DNA of 54,952 nucleotides from Rhizobium sp. Q54 (GCA_945882615.1 CAMCWK010000020.1:1-54952), one strand, 5' to 3'; counted from the stretch's first letter, positions 25,068 through 34,643 are shown. Program-made: numbers and translations. The notes: a model not told the origin generated them from the letters alone.

Positions 25068-26468
25068 TTACACCTTCAGATCGGCCGGCGTCTTGCTGTA
25101 GCTCTTGGTCCGCATGGTCACCAGCTCCTCAGCCGCGGTGGGATGCAGTGCGATGGTGCCGTCGAAATCCTTTTTGGTGGCGCCCATTTTGATCGCCACC
25201 GCCACGACCTGAATGATCTCGGAGGCATGATCGCCAAAGATGTGGCAGCCCAGAACGTGATCGGTCTTGGCGTCCACGATCAGCTTGATCAGGGTGCGCA
25301 CCGGACGGCCGCCCAGGGTGTGCAGCAGCGGCCGGAAAGTGGATTTGTAGACGTCGATGGAATGGCCTTCGCCCAGGGCACGGGTCTCGGTCAGGCCGAC
25401 CGCCGCCAGTTCCGGCGTGGTGAAGACCGCGCTGGCGACACCCAGGTGATCGGGGCGGGTGGGATTGTTCTTGAATGCGGTTTCGACAAAGCACATGGCT
25501 TCATGGATCGCCACCGGCGTGAGTTGCATCCGGTCGGTGACGTCGCCCACCGCATAGATATGCGGAGCTGAGGTGCGCGAATAGGCATCCACCTTCACCT
25601 CCCCCTTGGCGCCCAGTTCGACGCCGGCCTTTTCGACATGCAGCGCCAGGGTGTTGGGAAGCCGGCCGATGGCCAGCATGATCTGGTCGCATTCGATCAC
25701 CGTACCCTTGTTGGTCTCGGCACGCAGGGCCTCGCCGCGCTTTTCGATCTTGGTGAATTCGCAGCCCAACAGTACGTCCAACCCGCGCGTTTTCATGGAA
25801 TCGCAGAGCGCATCGCGCATGTCGTCGTCAAAACCGCGCAACGGCTTGTCGCCGCGATAAACCAGCGAGACATGGCTGCCCAGGCCGTGGAAAATATGGG
25901 CGAATTCCAGCGCAATATAGCCGCCGCCCGCGATCAGGATGCGCTTGGGCAGCTGCGGCAGATAAAAGGCTTCGTCCGAGGTGATGCAGAGATCGCCGCC
26001 GGGAATGACGTGACTGGTGCCCATCTCGCGGGTCGGGCGGTTGCCGGTGGCGATCAGTATCTTTTCCGCCGTGACGCGCTGCTGCGAATTGAGCAGCAGC
26101 AGCGTGTGCGCGTCCTCGAAAACAGCGCGGTCCTGGAAAATGGTGACGCCGCTCTTTTCGACATTGGTCTTGTAAAGGCCTTCCAGCCGCGCGATTTCGC
26201 GATCCTTGTTGGCGATCAGGGTCGGCCAGTCGAAGCTGGGATCGCCAAACGACCAGCCATAGCCGGCCGCGTCCTTGACGTTTTCGGAAAATTGGCTGGC
26301 ATAGACCAGCAGCTTCTTGGGAATGCAGCCGCGAATGACGCAGGTGCCGCCCATGCGCCATTCTTCCGCCAGCGCGACCCTGGCGCCGGCCAGCGCCGCC
26401 ATCCGGCTGGCACGTACACCCCCGCTTCCACCGCCAATGACAAAGAGGTCGTAATCGTATTTGGTCAT
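25068..26468 (-). CDS. gor: glutathione-disulfide reductase
   Basis: 466 residues. FAD-binding VIGGGSGGVRASR is at the N-terminus, the redox-active disulfide is C43/C48 in GGTCVIRGCIPKK, and the NADPH-binding GGGYIALEFA follows near 185. The C-terminal LHPTAAEELVTMR carries the catalytic His (H442) and Glu, and is the glutathione reductase form rather than lipoamide or mercuric reductase. It keeps glutathione reduced in the cytoplasm with NADPH. The start has AAGG about 8 nt upstream. It is divergent from the lipoprotein hydrolase at 26525. Confidence 0.95.
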   Translation of the reverse strand: MTKYDYDLFVIGGGSGGVRASRMAALAGARVALAEEWRMGGTCVIRGCIPKKLLVYASQFSENVKDAAGYGWSFGDPSFDWPTLIANKDREIARLEGLYKTNVEKSGVTIFQDRAVFEDAHTLLLLNSQQRVTAEKILIATGNRPTREMGTSHVIPGGDLCITSDEAFYLPQLPKRILIAGGGYIALEFAHIFHGLGSHVSLVYRGDKPLRGFDDDMRDALCDSMKTRGLDVLLGCEFTKIEKRGEALRAETNKGTVIECDQIMLAIGRLPNTLALHVEKAGVELGAKGEVKVDAYSRTSAPHIYAVGDVTDRMQLTPVAIHEAMCFVETAFKNNPTRPDHLGVASAVFTTPELAAVGLTETRALGEGHSIDVYKSTFRPLLHTLGGRPVRTLIKLIVDAKTDHVLGCHIFGDHASEIIQVVAVAIKMGATKKDFDGTIALHPTAAEELVTMRTKSYSKTPADLKV

Positions 26469-26524
26469 GCCTGTGGCCTTGGGCTTGCGCTATAACGCTG
26501 TAGCCGAGCCGGAGTCGGGCGACA

Positions 26525-27700
26525 ATGCGGGGGCGGATGAAAAAGGAATGCGGCCGCGGCGTGCTGGCTTTGTGTGCGGCCCTGGTTCTGGCCGGCTGTA
26601 CCCTGTCCAATTCGCTGCGGCCCGAGCCGGTCAATTCCGTCTGGAGCGGCAATGCCGCGACGCGACCGGTGTTTTTCGCCACGGACCGCGAACCGGCCGG
26701 CAATAGTTTTGGCCTGCATTGGGGCGCGACCCTGCGCTGTGGCCGGACCGATATCAGCATTCCCGCCATCGCCCGGCCCGGACACAATCTGCCCGTGAAA
26801 GCCGAACTTTGCGACAGCGCGGCGGCCGTTGCGGGTTTTGCAAGGCAAATCCGCGACGCAGCGCGGGCGATGAACTGCAACAGCGTGCTGCTGGTGATCC
26901 ACGGCTACAATGCCACCTTCGCCACCGGCCTGCTGCGGGCGAGCCAGATCGCGCTGGACACCCAGTGGCGCTGCGCCACGCTGATGTTCGGCTGGAGCAG
27001 CGAAGGCAAGTTCGACCGCTATGCCGCCGATATCGAGCGCAGCGGCTATGCCGTGCCCGCGCTGATCAACCTGATGCGGGAAATGAATCTTGCCGGGCTG
27101 AAGGTGAATGTGGTCGCCCACAGCATGGGCGCGCGCATTGTGCTGGGCGCCACCGGGGCGCTGTGCCAGGAAAGAAGCGCCGTGGTGGACCAGATGATCC
27201 TGTCCGCCGCCGATGTCAGCGCCGAGCATGACAATGACGATTTCGCCCATCTGCTGAAACGCGCCAGCGGCTGCGTCCAGCGCGCGACGCTGTATTCCTC
27301 GGACAATGACCTGGCCTTGATCACGTCGGAAAGCGTTCACGGCGGCGTGCCTCGCGCCGGACGCGTGCCGCTGCGCAACCTGCAATACGGCACGGGCTAT
27401 GGCGAAGTGGATGTGGTGGATGCCAGCCGCGCGCCGGGCGACCCGGCGGGGCACAGCTATTTCACCCAATCCTATGAAATGCTGCGCGACATGATGTGGG
27501 CGCTGGCCGGAACGCCCGCCGCCGAGCGCGCCGCACCGGATGGCGCGCCCGGACAGACGCTGACCTGTCTGGACTGGGAAGGCTCGATGTGCGGCGCGGG
27601 CGGTGGACGCTATGTCCTCGCCGTAGCGCAGGACCGTGAGCCGGACCGCAGACTGCGCCTGGCCCGCCGCCTGTGGTCGCTTATTTTTCCCGTTCAATAA
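26525..27700 (+). CDS. DUF900-type alpha/beta-hydrolase lipoprotein
   Basis: 391 residues. A short basic start and hydrophobic run end in the lipobox LAGC, so lipidation at C25 and anchoring in the cell envelope are likely. PVFFATDREP near 50, HGYNATF (126-132) and the nucleophile elbow AHSMGAR with S200 define the DUF900 hydrolase family, whose substrates are unknown. D234 or a nearby Asp and H452-equivalent residues were not pinned down. An in-frame ATG at 26537 follows directly on GGGGGCGG; I keep 26525, which has GGAG 10 nt upstream. Its 3' end overlaps rpiA by 20 bp tail to tail. Confidence 0.82.
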   Translation: MRGRMKKECGRGVLALCAALVLAGCTLSNSLRPEPVNSVWSGNAATRPVFFATDREPAGNSFGLHWGATLRCGRTDISIPAIARPGHNLPVKAELCDSAAAVAGFARQIRDAARAMNCNSVLLVIHGYNATFATGLLRASQIALDTQWRCATLMFGWSSEGKFDRYAADIERSGYAVPALINLMREMNLAGLKVNVVAHSMGARIVLGATGALCQERSAVVDQMILSAADVSAEHDNDDFAHLLKRASGCVQRATLYSSDNDLALITSESVHGGVPRAGRVPLRNLQYGTGYGEVDVVDASRAPGDPAGHSYFTQSYEMLRDMMWALAGTPAAERAAPDGAPGQTLTCLDWEGSMCGAGGGRYVLAVAQDREPDRRLRLARRLWSLIFPVQ

Positions 27701-28385
27701 CCGCGATATCGCCGGGGCCGGCAATCAGCAGCGTGGTGGCCATGCCGATAAAAAGGCCATGCTCGACCACGCCCGGCACCGCCGAGATGGCCGCTGCCAG
27801 CTTGGGTGCATTCTGGATAGCGCCGAAGGCGATGTCATAGATCACATTGCCGCCATCGGTCCTGAACACCGCGCCATCTTTCTGGCGCAGGGTCATGGGG
27901 ACATTTTCATACCCGACGGCACCCAGCGCCCGGGCCAGGCGCGCGACGATGGACTTGTGGCCGAACTCCACCACTTCCACCGGCAGGGGATATTTCCCCA
28001 GCCGCGGCACCAGCTTGGTTTCATCGGCGATCACGATCATCTTGCGCGAGGCGGCCGCGACGATCTTTTCGCGCAGCAGCATGCCGCCGCCGCCCTTGAT
28101 CAGGTCGAGATTGCGGTCGGCCTCATCCGCGCCATCAATGGTGAGATCCAGCGGCGCCAGGTCGTCGAGCGATGCCAGGGTGATGCCAAGTTTGCGCGCC
28201 AGCGTCGCGGTGCGTTCGGAGGTCGGCACGCAGAGCAGCTTTTCGCCACCCCGCACGCGCGGCGCCAGCATCTCGACAAAGATTTCGGCGGTGGAGCCGG
28301 AGCCCAGCCCCAGCTTCATGCCGTCCTGGACATAGTCCAGCGCCTTGGCGGCGACAGCGCGTTTGAGGGCATTTTGATCGGTCAT
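27681..28385 (-). CDS. rpiA: ribose-5-phosphate isomerase A
   Basis: 234 residues. All RpiA signatures are present: GLGSGSTAEIF (phosphate loop), PTSERT, TIDGADEAD, KGGGGMLLREKIVA with the catalytic Glu, and RTDGGNVIYD. It interconverts ribose 5-phosphate and ribulose 5-phosphate in the pentose phosphate pathway. The start ATG at 28385 and its AAGG ribosome site lie inside a strong hairpin (28381-28412). Convergent with, and overlapping by 20 bp, the DUF900 lipoprotein gene. Confidence 0.96.
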   Translation of the reverse strand: MTDQNALKRAVAAKALDYVQDGMKLGLGSGSTAEIFVEMLAPRVRGGEKLLCVPTSERTATLARKLGITLASLDDLAPLDLTIDGADEADRNLDLIKGGGGMLLREKIVAAASRKMIVIADETKLVPRLGKYPLPVEVVEFGHKSIVARLARALGAVGYENVPMTLRQKDGAVFRTDGGNVIYDIAFGAIQNAPKLAAAISAVPGVVEHGLFIGMATTLLIAGPGDIAVIEREK

Positions 28386-28412
28386 GGGCGGACCTTATAG
28401 GCCGCCCATGAC
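28381..28412 (-). promoter_or_regulatory. hairpin enclosing the rpiA start codon
   Basis: GTCATGGGCGG (28381-28391) pairs perfectly with CCGCCCATGAC (28402-28412), 11 bp with a 10-nt loop. Read on the minus strand, the loop carries the ribosome site AAGG and the 3' arm contains the rpiA ATG. It lies 17 nt after the glmS stop, so it may end the glmUS transcript, hide the rpiA start, or both. The arm sequence is like that of the element at 8271. Confidence 0.6.
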
Positions 28413-28435
28413 AAGTCCAAGATCACGTCCCGGAA

Positions 28436-30262
28436 TTATTCGACGGTAACAGATTTCGCCAGATTGCGCGGCTGGTCCACGTCGGTGCCCTTGGCGATGG
28501 CGGCATAGTAAGCCAGCAATTGCACCGGGATGGCATAGAGCAGCGGGGTGATGAAGGCGTTGGTGGTCGGCACGGTGATGCTGGCCCAGACCTTGCCCGC
28601 CTTGGCGATGCCTTCGGCGTCGGAGATCAGCAGCACCTTGCCGCCGCGCGCCATCACTTCCTGCATGTTGGAAATGGTCTTTTCGAAATGACTGTCATGG
28701 GGGGCGATGACAATGATCGGCACCGCCTCATCAATAAGTGCGATGGGACCGTGCTTCATCTCGCCGGCGGCATAGCCCTCGGCATGAATGTAGGAAATTT
28801 CCTTGAGCTTCAGCGCGCCTTCCAGCGCCAGCGGATAGCTGGGGCCGCGGCCCATATAAAGAACGTCGCGCGCTTTGGCGATTTCCTCGGCCACCAGCTT
28901 GATCGCCGGTTCCTGCTTGAGGAATTCGGCGATGTGACGCGGCGTTTCCAGCAACGAAGCACATAGCTTCTTTTCGTCCTCGGGGCTGAGATTGCCGCGC
29001 GCCACGCCCGCCGCGATCGCGAAGCTGGCCAGCGCCGCCAACTGGCAGGTGAAGGCCTTGGTCGAGGCGACGCCGATTTCCGGGCCGGCATAGGTGGGCA
29101 GCACGATGTCGGCTTCCCGGGCGATGGAGCTTTCGGCGACATTGACCACCGCGATGGTGGTCTGGCCCTTGGCCTTGGCGTCGCGCAGCGCCGCCAGCGT
29201 GTCGGCGGTTTCCCCTGACTGGGAGACGAACAGCGCCACGCCATTTTCGGGATAGACCGGATCGCGGTAGCGCAATTCCGACGCCACATCGATTTCCACC
29301 GCCATGCGGCCCAGTTTTTCGAACCAGTATTTGCCGACCATGCCGGCATAAAAGGCGGTACCGCAGGCCGAGATGGTCAGCCGCTTCGCCTTGGTCAGTG
29401 CCGGGCGCAGGCCCACGCCCAGCTTGCGCACCACGGGACCGGCCGGGTCCAGATAATGGGCCAGGGTATGGCCCACCACTTCTGGCTGTTCGTGGATTTC
29501 CTTGGCCATGAAGTGGCTATGGCCGGCCTTGTCGACCAGCGCGGCGGAGGCGGTGGTGATCTTGATCTCGCGATTGGCGGGACGCCCGGCTGCATCGAAA
29601 ATGGAAATCTGCGGCCCGCGGATCACCACCACATCGCCTTCTTCCAGATAGGTGACGCGGTTGGTGAAGGGCGCCAGCGCGAAGGCGTCCGAGCCGATAT
29701 AGGCCTCGGTATCGGCATGACCAACCGCCAGCGGCGCACCCTTGCGCGCGCCCACCAAGAGGCCCTCATGGTCCTTGAAGATCATGGCGATGGAATAGGC
29801 GCCGGTCAGTCGCGCCACCGCCTGCTTGGCGGCTTCGTCGGGCGGCAATCCCTGCGCCAAAAGATCGGTGACCAGATGGGCGGCGACTTCGCTGTCGGTT
29901 TCGGATTCAAACGTGTGACCCTTGGCGGTCAGCTCGCTCTTCAGCTCGCGAAAATTCTCGATGATGCCGTTATGGACAATGGCGACGCGCGCCGTGGCAT
30001 GGGGATGGGCATTGTTCTCGGTCGGCGCGCCATGGGTCGCCCAGCGGGTATGGCCGATGCCGGTATGGCCGCCCAGCGGCTTCTGCTCCAGCACCGTTCC
30101 CAGGCGATGAAGCTTGCCCGGCGAACGGCGGCGCGAAATTTCACCTTCCTCCAGGGTGGCGATGCCGGCGGAGTCATAGCCGCGATATTCCAGCCGCTTC
30201 AGCGCCTCCAGAATGACCGGGGCCACATCCCGCGTGCCCGCGATGCCGACAATGCCGCACAT
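28436..30262 (-). CDS. glmS: glutamine-fructose-6-phosphate aminotransferase
   Basis: 608 residues, full length. The N-terminal glutaminase starts MCGIVGIAG, with the catalytic Cys at residue 2, exposed once Met is removed, followed by YRGYDSAGIA and HTRWATHGAPTENNAHPH. Two SIS domains follow, with SACGTAFYAG, SQSGETADTLAAL and the C-terminal NLAKSVTVE that seals the ammonia channel. It makes glucosamine 6-phosphate for peptidoglycan and lipopolysaccharide. Its ATG overlaps the glmU stop by 1 nt (TAATG), so the two enzymes of UDP-GlcNAc synthesis are coupled. Confidence 0.98.
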   Translation of the reverse strand: MCGIVGIAGTRDVAPVILEALKRLEYRGYDSAGIATLEEGEISRRRSPGKLHRLGTVLEQKPLGGHTGIGHTRWATHGAPTENNAHPHATARVAIVHNGIIENFRELKSELTAKGHTFESETDSEVAAHLVTDLLAQGLPPDEAAKQAVARLTGAYSIAMIFKDHEGLLVGARKGAPLAVGHADTEAYIGSDAFALAPFTNRVTYLEEGDVVVIRGPQISIFDAAGRPANREIKITTASAALVDKAGHSHFMAKEIHEQPEVVGHTLAHYLDPAGPVVRKLGVGLRPALTKAKRLTISACGTAFYAGMVGKYWFEKLGRMAVEIDVASELRYRDPVYPENGVALFVSQSGETADTLAALRDAKAKGQTTIAVVNVAESSIAREADIVLPTYAGPEIGVASTKAFTCQLAALASFAIAAGVARGNLSPEDEKKLCASLLETPRHIAEFLKQEPAIKLVAEEIAKARDVLYMGRGPSYPLALEGALKLKEISYIHAEGYAAGEMKHGPIALIDEAVPIIVIAPHDSHFEKTISNMQEVMARGGKVLLISDAEGIAKAGKVWASITVPTTNAFITPLLYAIPVQLLAYYAAIAKGTDVDQPRNLAKSVTVE

Positions 30263-31590
30263 TACTTTTTGTCTTTCTGCTTATCGCGGAAGGCTTTCGC
30301 CCAGCCCGGTTTTTCCGTCAAGGCCCCGCGGGCGATGGCCAGCGAGTCCGCCGCCACATCCTGGGTGATCACCGAACCCGCCGCGATGATGGCGCCGTCG
30401 CCGATCTTGACCGGGGCAACCAGCGCGGTGTCGGAGCCAATAAAGGCGCCCGCCCCGATCTCGGTGATCGACTTGGTGAAGCCGTCATAGTTGCAGGTGA
30501 TGGTGCCGGCCCCGATATTGGCCCCTGCCCCGACCCGGGCATCGCCCAGATAGGTGAGATGGTTGGCCTTGGCACCCTTGCCCAGATTGGTGTTCTTGAT
30601 TTCCACGAAATTGCCGACATGGGCGCCTTCGCCGATCACCGCGCCGGGCCGCAGGCGCGCGAAGGGTCCGATGATGGCGCCGGAAGACACTGCTGCGCCT
30701 TCCAGATGCGAATGGCTGCGGATGCGCGCGCCGGTCTTCACGGTTACGCCGGCGCCGAACACCACAAAGGGTTCGATCTCGACGTCATTCTCGATCGCTG
30801 TGTCATGGGAAAAGAATACCGTTTCCGGCGCCGCCATGGTGATGCCGTCGCTGAGGAGCTGGGCGCGGCGGCGCTGCTGGAACTTGGCTTCGGCCTCGGC
30901 CAGTTCGGCGCGGCTGTTGACGCCGGTGACCGAGACCTCGTCGGCCATGGCCAGGGCGCATTTGATGCCGTCGGTGCGCGCCAGCGAGGGCACATCGGTC
31001 AGGTAATATTCGCCCTGCGCATTGTTGTTCTTGAGCAGCGAGGCCCAGTGGAAGAATTTCTGCGCATCGGCGGCATAGCAGCCGGCATTGCACAGCGTCA
31101 CGCCGCGCTCGGCTTGCGATGCGTCCTTGTATTCCACGATGCGATTGAGGAATCCGTCCGGCGTCAGCAGCACCCGGCCATACTGCGCCGCGTCGGCAGG
31201 CTCGAATGCCAGCAGGGCAAGGCCGGTGCGGGTCTGGGCCGTCAGGCATTCGGACACCACCTCGGCGGTGATCAGCGGCATGTCGCCATTGACGACCAGC
31301 AGGGTGCCGGCGAAATCGGCCAGCGCGTCCCTGGCGCTTGCGGCGGCATGGCCGGTGCCCAATTGCTGATGCTGGATAGCGCTGTCACAGCCCAGCGCCC
31401 TGGCATAATCGCGCACCGTTTCGCCGGCGGGCGAGGTCACCACCACAATGCGCGTCACGCCGGCGCCGCGCAGCGCCGCCACCACATGGCCCAGCAGCGG
31501 CAGGCCCGCCACCTTGTGCAGCACCTTGGGCAAGGACGACTTCATCCTTGTGCCCTGCCCCGCAGCCAATATGACGGCAGCTCTTGTCAT
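30262..31590 (-). CDS. glmU: bifunctional UDP-GlcNAc pyrophosphorylase / GlcN-1-P acetyltransferase
   Basis: 442 residues from ATG 31590; the open frame runs far upstream (to 32163) but only antisense to the phosphatase gene. The N-terminal uridylyltransferase has LAAGQGTRMKSSLPKVLHKVAG, then the NGDMPLI block. The C-terminal half is a left-handed beta-helix with hexapeptide repeats (for example FARLRPGAVIGEGAHVGNFVEIKN and YLGDARVGAGANIGAGTITCNYDG), holding the acetyltransferase site. It makes UDP-GlcNAc, which is also the donor that the GT41-like protein at 43341 would use. Divergent from the phosphatase at 31705. Confidence 0.97.
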   Translation of the reverse strand: MTRAAVILAAGQGTRMKSSLPKVLHKVAGLPLLGHVVAALRGAGVTRIVVVTSPAGETVRDYARALGCDSAIQHQQLGTGHAAASARDALADFAGTLLVVNGDMPLITAEVVSECLTAQTRTGLALLAFEPADAAQYGRVLLTPDGFLNRIVEYKDASQAERGVTLCNAGCYAADAQKFFHWASLLKNNNAQGEYYLTDVPSLARTDGIKCALAMADEVSVTGVNSRAELAEAEAKFQQRRRAQLLSDGITMAAPETVFFSHDTAIENDVEIEPFVVFGAGVTVKTGARIRSHSHLEGAAVSSGAIIGPFARLRPGAVIGEGAHVGNFVEIKNTNLGKGAKANHLTYLGDARVGAGANIGAGTITCNYDGFTKSITEIGAGAFIGSDTALVAPVKIGDGAIIAAGSVITQDVAADSLAIARGALTEKPGWAKAFRDKQKDKK

Positions 31591-31704
31591 GATGTTTCCG
31601 GTAGTCCCCAGCGGCAAAAAAACGAAATGACGATTTGCGACTATTAATGTCGCGTATATTGCCGCGATTCTGGCGTAAAACCCGTTAATTCCGACAAGGA
31701 CATC

Positions 31705-32370
31705 ATGCCCGGCCCTGCCCTGATTTTCGACCTGGACGGCACTTTGGCCGACACCGCCCCCGATCTTTTGGGGGCGACCAATGCCGTCCTGGCCGCCCGG
31801 GACCGGCCCCAGCTGGACCTGACCCGCCTGCGTCACATGGTGGGGTTCGGGGCCCGGGCCCTGATCCTGCAGGCGATGGAGGCCAGCGGCGCGCCGGTGA
31901 CCGAGGAAGACCTGCCGCCGCTGGTGGAGATTTTCCTGTCCCATTACCAGGGCCATATCGCCGATGGCAGCGTGCTGTTTTCCGGAGTGACGCGGACGCT
32001 GGCCGAACTGGAGGCGGGCGGCGCGCGGCTGGCGGTGCTGACCAACAAGCCGCAGCACCTGACCGACCTGCTGCTGCCCGAGCTGGGACTGGGCCAGCGT
32101 TTCGCTGCCGTCTATGGCGCGGGCCGCAAGAGCTATACCAAGCCCGATCCGCGCATCTTCCATGACGTGGTCGCCGATTGCGGCGGCGGTCCGGCGGTGA
32201 TGATCGGGGACTCGATCACCGACCTCAACACCGCGCGGGCGGCAGGCGCGCCCTGCATCCTGGTGTCCTACGGCTTCACGCCGGTCCCGGCCCGCGAGCT
32301 GGGCGGCGATGCGGTGATCGATGATTTCGCGGATCTGCCGCAGGCGCTTCGGGATTTGAAGCTGCTTTAG
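31705..32370 (+). CDS. HAD-IA phosphatase, phosphoglycolate phosphatase-like
   Basis: 221 residues. HAD motif I is FDLDGTLAD (nucleophile D9, D11), motif II is LTNKP, motif III is the Lys in SYTKPDPRIF, and motif IV is GDSITDLNTARAAG. The helical cap following DTAPDLLGA and the size match Gph, which clears 2-phosphoglycolate made in DNA repair or by RuBisCO. Other HAD-IA sugar phosphatases cannot be excluded. AAGGA lies just upstream of the ATG. Its stop overlaps that of the convergent response regulator (TTAG, 32367-32370). Confidence 0.87.
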   Translation: MPGPALIFDLDGTLADTAPDLLGATNAVLAARDRPQLDLTRLRHMVGFGARALILQAMEASGAPVTEEDLPPLVEIFLSHYQGHIADGSVLFSGVTRTLAELEAGGARLAVLTNKPQHLTDLLLPELGLGQRFAAVYGAGRKSYTKPDPRIFHDVVADCGGGPAVMIGDSITDLNTARAAGAPCILVSYGFTPVPARELGGDAVIDDFADLPQALRDLKLL

Positions 32371-32825
32371 AGTTCCCAGACCGGTTCGGCGGGCGCCGGC
32401 TTGACCACCGGGCTGACCATCGGACTGGCCCAGACCATGGCGCTGGACTTGATCAGGCGCGACACCCGTTCGAGCAGCGCGTCGGGATTGAAGGGCTTGA
32501 CCATATAGTCGCTGGCGCCGCCGCTCATCGCCTGCATCACGGTGGCAGGATCGCGCTCGCCGGTCAGCATCATCACCGGCAGATCCGACAGGTGCGGATC
32601 GGACTTGATCTTTTCCAGCGCCGACAAACCACCCGGCAGCGATCCCCCACCGCCCGGCATCTGCACATCCAGGATCACCGCGACGGGCTGGTTGGCATGC
32701 ACCATCTTCAGCGCCGCCCCCGCATCATTGGCGGAAAGCACATTGTAGCGCGCCATGCCAAGGCGCAGCTTGACCAGGCTGATGATGGTGGGATCGTCAT
32801 CGGCGATGACGATGCAGCGTCTCAT
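32367..32825 (-). CDS. single-domain response regulator (CheY-like)
   Basis: 152 residues. A receiver domain with acidic pocket D10-D11, phospho-acceptor D53 (VILDVQMPG), T88 and K110 (YMVKPF), and no output domain. After about residue 125 there is a short Pro/Val-rich tail (SPMVSPVVKPAPAEP) of unknown role. The loop after D53 carries an insertion, GGGGSLPGG. It could act by protein contact, as DivK or CheY do. It is divergent from the histidine kinase at 33014 with 188 bp between, which makes that kinase its best candidate partner. Confidence 0.88.
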   Translation of the reverse strand: MRRCIVIADDDPTIISLVKLRLGMARYNVLSANDAGAALKMVHANQPVAVILDVQMPGGGGSLPGGLSALEKIKSDPHLSDLPVMMLTGERDPATVMQAMSGGASDYMVKPFNPDALLERVSRLIKSSAMVWASPMVSPVVKPAPAEPVWEL

Positions 32826-33013
32826 GGAAGTCCCCCGAACAAGGGGCGCAGACTGCCCGGGCGGACCTTAAGATTTTCCCAAACCCGGCAAACCATGGCA
32901 GGGCGAAAATGCGAAAAAATGTCTGGGGCGGACGGGCCCCGGCTCTTGCCCGAAGGCGCGGAAAGGGGCCTAAAATACCGCCGATTCGAGATCACCCCCA
33001 TTTCAGGCCAGGC

Positions 33014-34612
33014 ATGACTCCCTCCCTTTCGCGCGGACATAACGCAAGACTGGCCGGGATCACGGCCGCGACCCTGGCCGGCGTTTTCCTGCTGGGCTAT
33101 GGCGGCATCTTCGTGTGGGGCGGCAACAGCGATTCCGCCTCACCAATCTGGCCGGCCACCGCCTTCGCGCTGGTGATGATACTGCGGCTAAGTCACAGCC
33201 GCGCCAGCGATGCGGCGCTGCTGGCGGCGGTGCTGGCGGGCGGGCTTGCCGCCAATATGCTGGGCGGCGCGCCCACGGCGCTGGCGGTCGGCTACAGCCT
33301 GATCAACATGCTGGATGTGATGGCGGGGCTTATGGTGGTCCGCCGCATGGGCATGCCGCGCATCAAGACCATGGCGGCGGCGGCGAAGTTCACCCTGGCC
33401 GCGGGCGCCTTCCCTTCGCTGTTCGGGGCGCTGCTGGCGGCCGCGCTGGTGATCTGGCACGGCGCGGGCGATCCGTTCAGCACCGGCGCGCAATGGTTCC
33501 TGGCCAATTTCCTGGGCGTGCTGCTGCTGTTCCCATTCGGCCTGACGGTGTCGTGGCGCCAGTTCGCCAAGCTCAAGCTGGAACGCCGCACGCTGGAAGC
33601 GGCGATCCTGTTCTCGCTGATCACGCTGGTGGCAGTGGCAGGCTTTCGCTACGAAGCGCCGGTGTTGTTCCTGCTGCTGGTGGGCGTCTTGGCCTCGGCG
33701 GTGCGTTTTCGCCTGCTGGGCGCGGGCGCGGCCCTTTTGGTGATCGCCACCATCGGCTTTGCCGCCGTGTATTCCAGCCCGGAAGACCGCAACATCTATT
33801 GGGTCGAGCTGCTGCAATTCTATTTCGCGGTCTGCAGCATCGCGGGCGTGCGCACCGCCATGCTGCTGAACGAGCGCGACCTGCATGTCGCCCTTTTGGA
33901 AAAAAAGCACCGCCAGGTGGTGCGCGCCTCGCGCTTCAAGTCGCAGCTTCTGGCCCATGTCAGCCATGAAGTGCGCAGCCCGCTGTCGGCGATCATCGGC
34001 TTTTCCGCGATGCTGGAATCCGGTACCCTGTCGGCCGACCGCGCCCCGGAATTCGCCGCCATCATCGCGCACAATGGCGAGCTGCTGCAGCGGCTGCATG
34101 ACGACCTCCTGGACCTCAGCCGCGCCGAGGCCGGCACGCTGACCATGCAGCCCGAGCGGGTGGCGGTGGGCGACACGCTGCGCCAATGCGTCGGCGCCAT
34201 CCGGCTGGACGCGACGCTGGGCGGCAAGGATGTGCTGGTCGATGGCGTTGCCGACAGCCTGGCGCTGCAAGCTGATCCTATCCGGCTGGCCCAGATCCTC
34301 AACAATCTGATCGCCAATGCCTTCAAGTATGGCGACAATTCCTCGCCCATCCGGGTCAGCGCCCGCGCCCTGGGCGACGGTTTCGGCCGCATCGAGATCG
34401 CCAATGCCGGCCCGGGCATCCCCAGGGACGAGCGCGAGGCGGTGTTCCTGCCCTTCCGCCGCGCCATCGGGGTGGGCCGCAACGTGCCGGGCGCGGGTCT
34501 GGGCCTTTCCATCGCCAAGATGCTGGTCGAGGCCCAAGGCGGCCGGATCGATTTCGACAGCGTTCCGGGCCGCCAGACCCGCTTCTGGATCGACCTGCCT
34601 TTAGCTGCTTAA
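33014..34612 (+). CDS. membrane sensor histidine kinase with MASE1-like domain
   Basis: 532 residues from ATG 33014 (TPSLSRGHN). Residues about 12-285 hold eight or so membrane helices with PIWPATAFALVMIL and LGGAPTALAVGYSLINMLD, the look of a MASE1 sensor module. A short linker leads to the HisKA domain, phosphorylated H318 in HVSHEVRSPLSAIIGF, and then the ATPase: N box NNLIANAFKYG, G1 AGPGIP, and AGLGLSIAKM. The signal is unknown. No regulator is encoded downstream; the single-domain regulator at 32825 is divergent. The open frame starts at 32909, but that part looks like leader. Confidence 0.9.
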   Translation: MTPSLSRGHNARLAGITAATLAGVFLLGYGGIFVWGGNSDSASPIWPATAFALVMILRLSHSRASDAALLAAVLAGGLAANMLGGAPTALAVGYSLINMLDVMAGLMVVRRMGMPRIKTMAAAAKFTLAAGAFPSLFGALLAAALVIWHGAGDPFSTGAQWFLANFLGVLLLFPFGLTVSWRQFAKLKLERRTLEAAILFSLITLVAVAGFRYEAPVLFLLLVGVLASAVRFRLLGAGAALLVIATIGFAAVYSSPEDRNIYWVELLQFYFAVCSIAGVRTAMLLNERDLHVALLEKKHRQVVRASRFKSQLLAHVSHEVRSPLSAIIGFSAMLESGTLSADRAPEFAAIIAHNGELLQRLHDDLLDLSRAEAGTLTMQPERVAVGDTLRQCVGAIRLDATLGGKDVLVDGVADSLALQADPIRLAQILNNLIANAFKYGDNSSPIRVSARALGDGFGRIEIANAGPGIPRDEREAVFLPFRRAIGVGRNVPGAGLGLSIAKMLVEAQGGRIDFDSVPGRQTRFWIDLPLAA

Positions 34613-34643
34613 GCGGGAATTTTTGGCGGAAAACCGGCCCGGC

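Noticed and set aside
31637..31653. GCGAC/GTCGC inverted repeat between glmU and the phosphatase gene
   Set aside because: 5-bp arms are expected by chance in GC-rich DNA; no further support for an operator.
31591..32163. N-terminal extension of glmU in the open frame
   Set aside because: It would be antisense to the phosphatase gene, and GlmU starts with the MTRAAVILAAGQGTR block at 31590.
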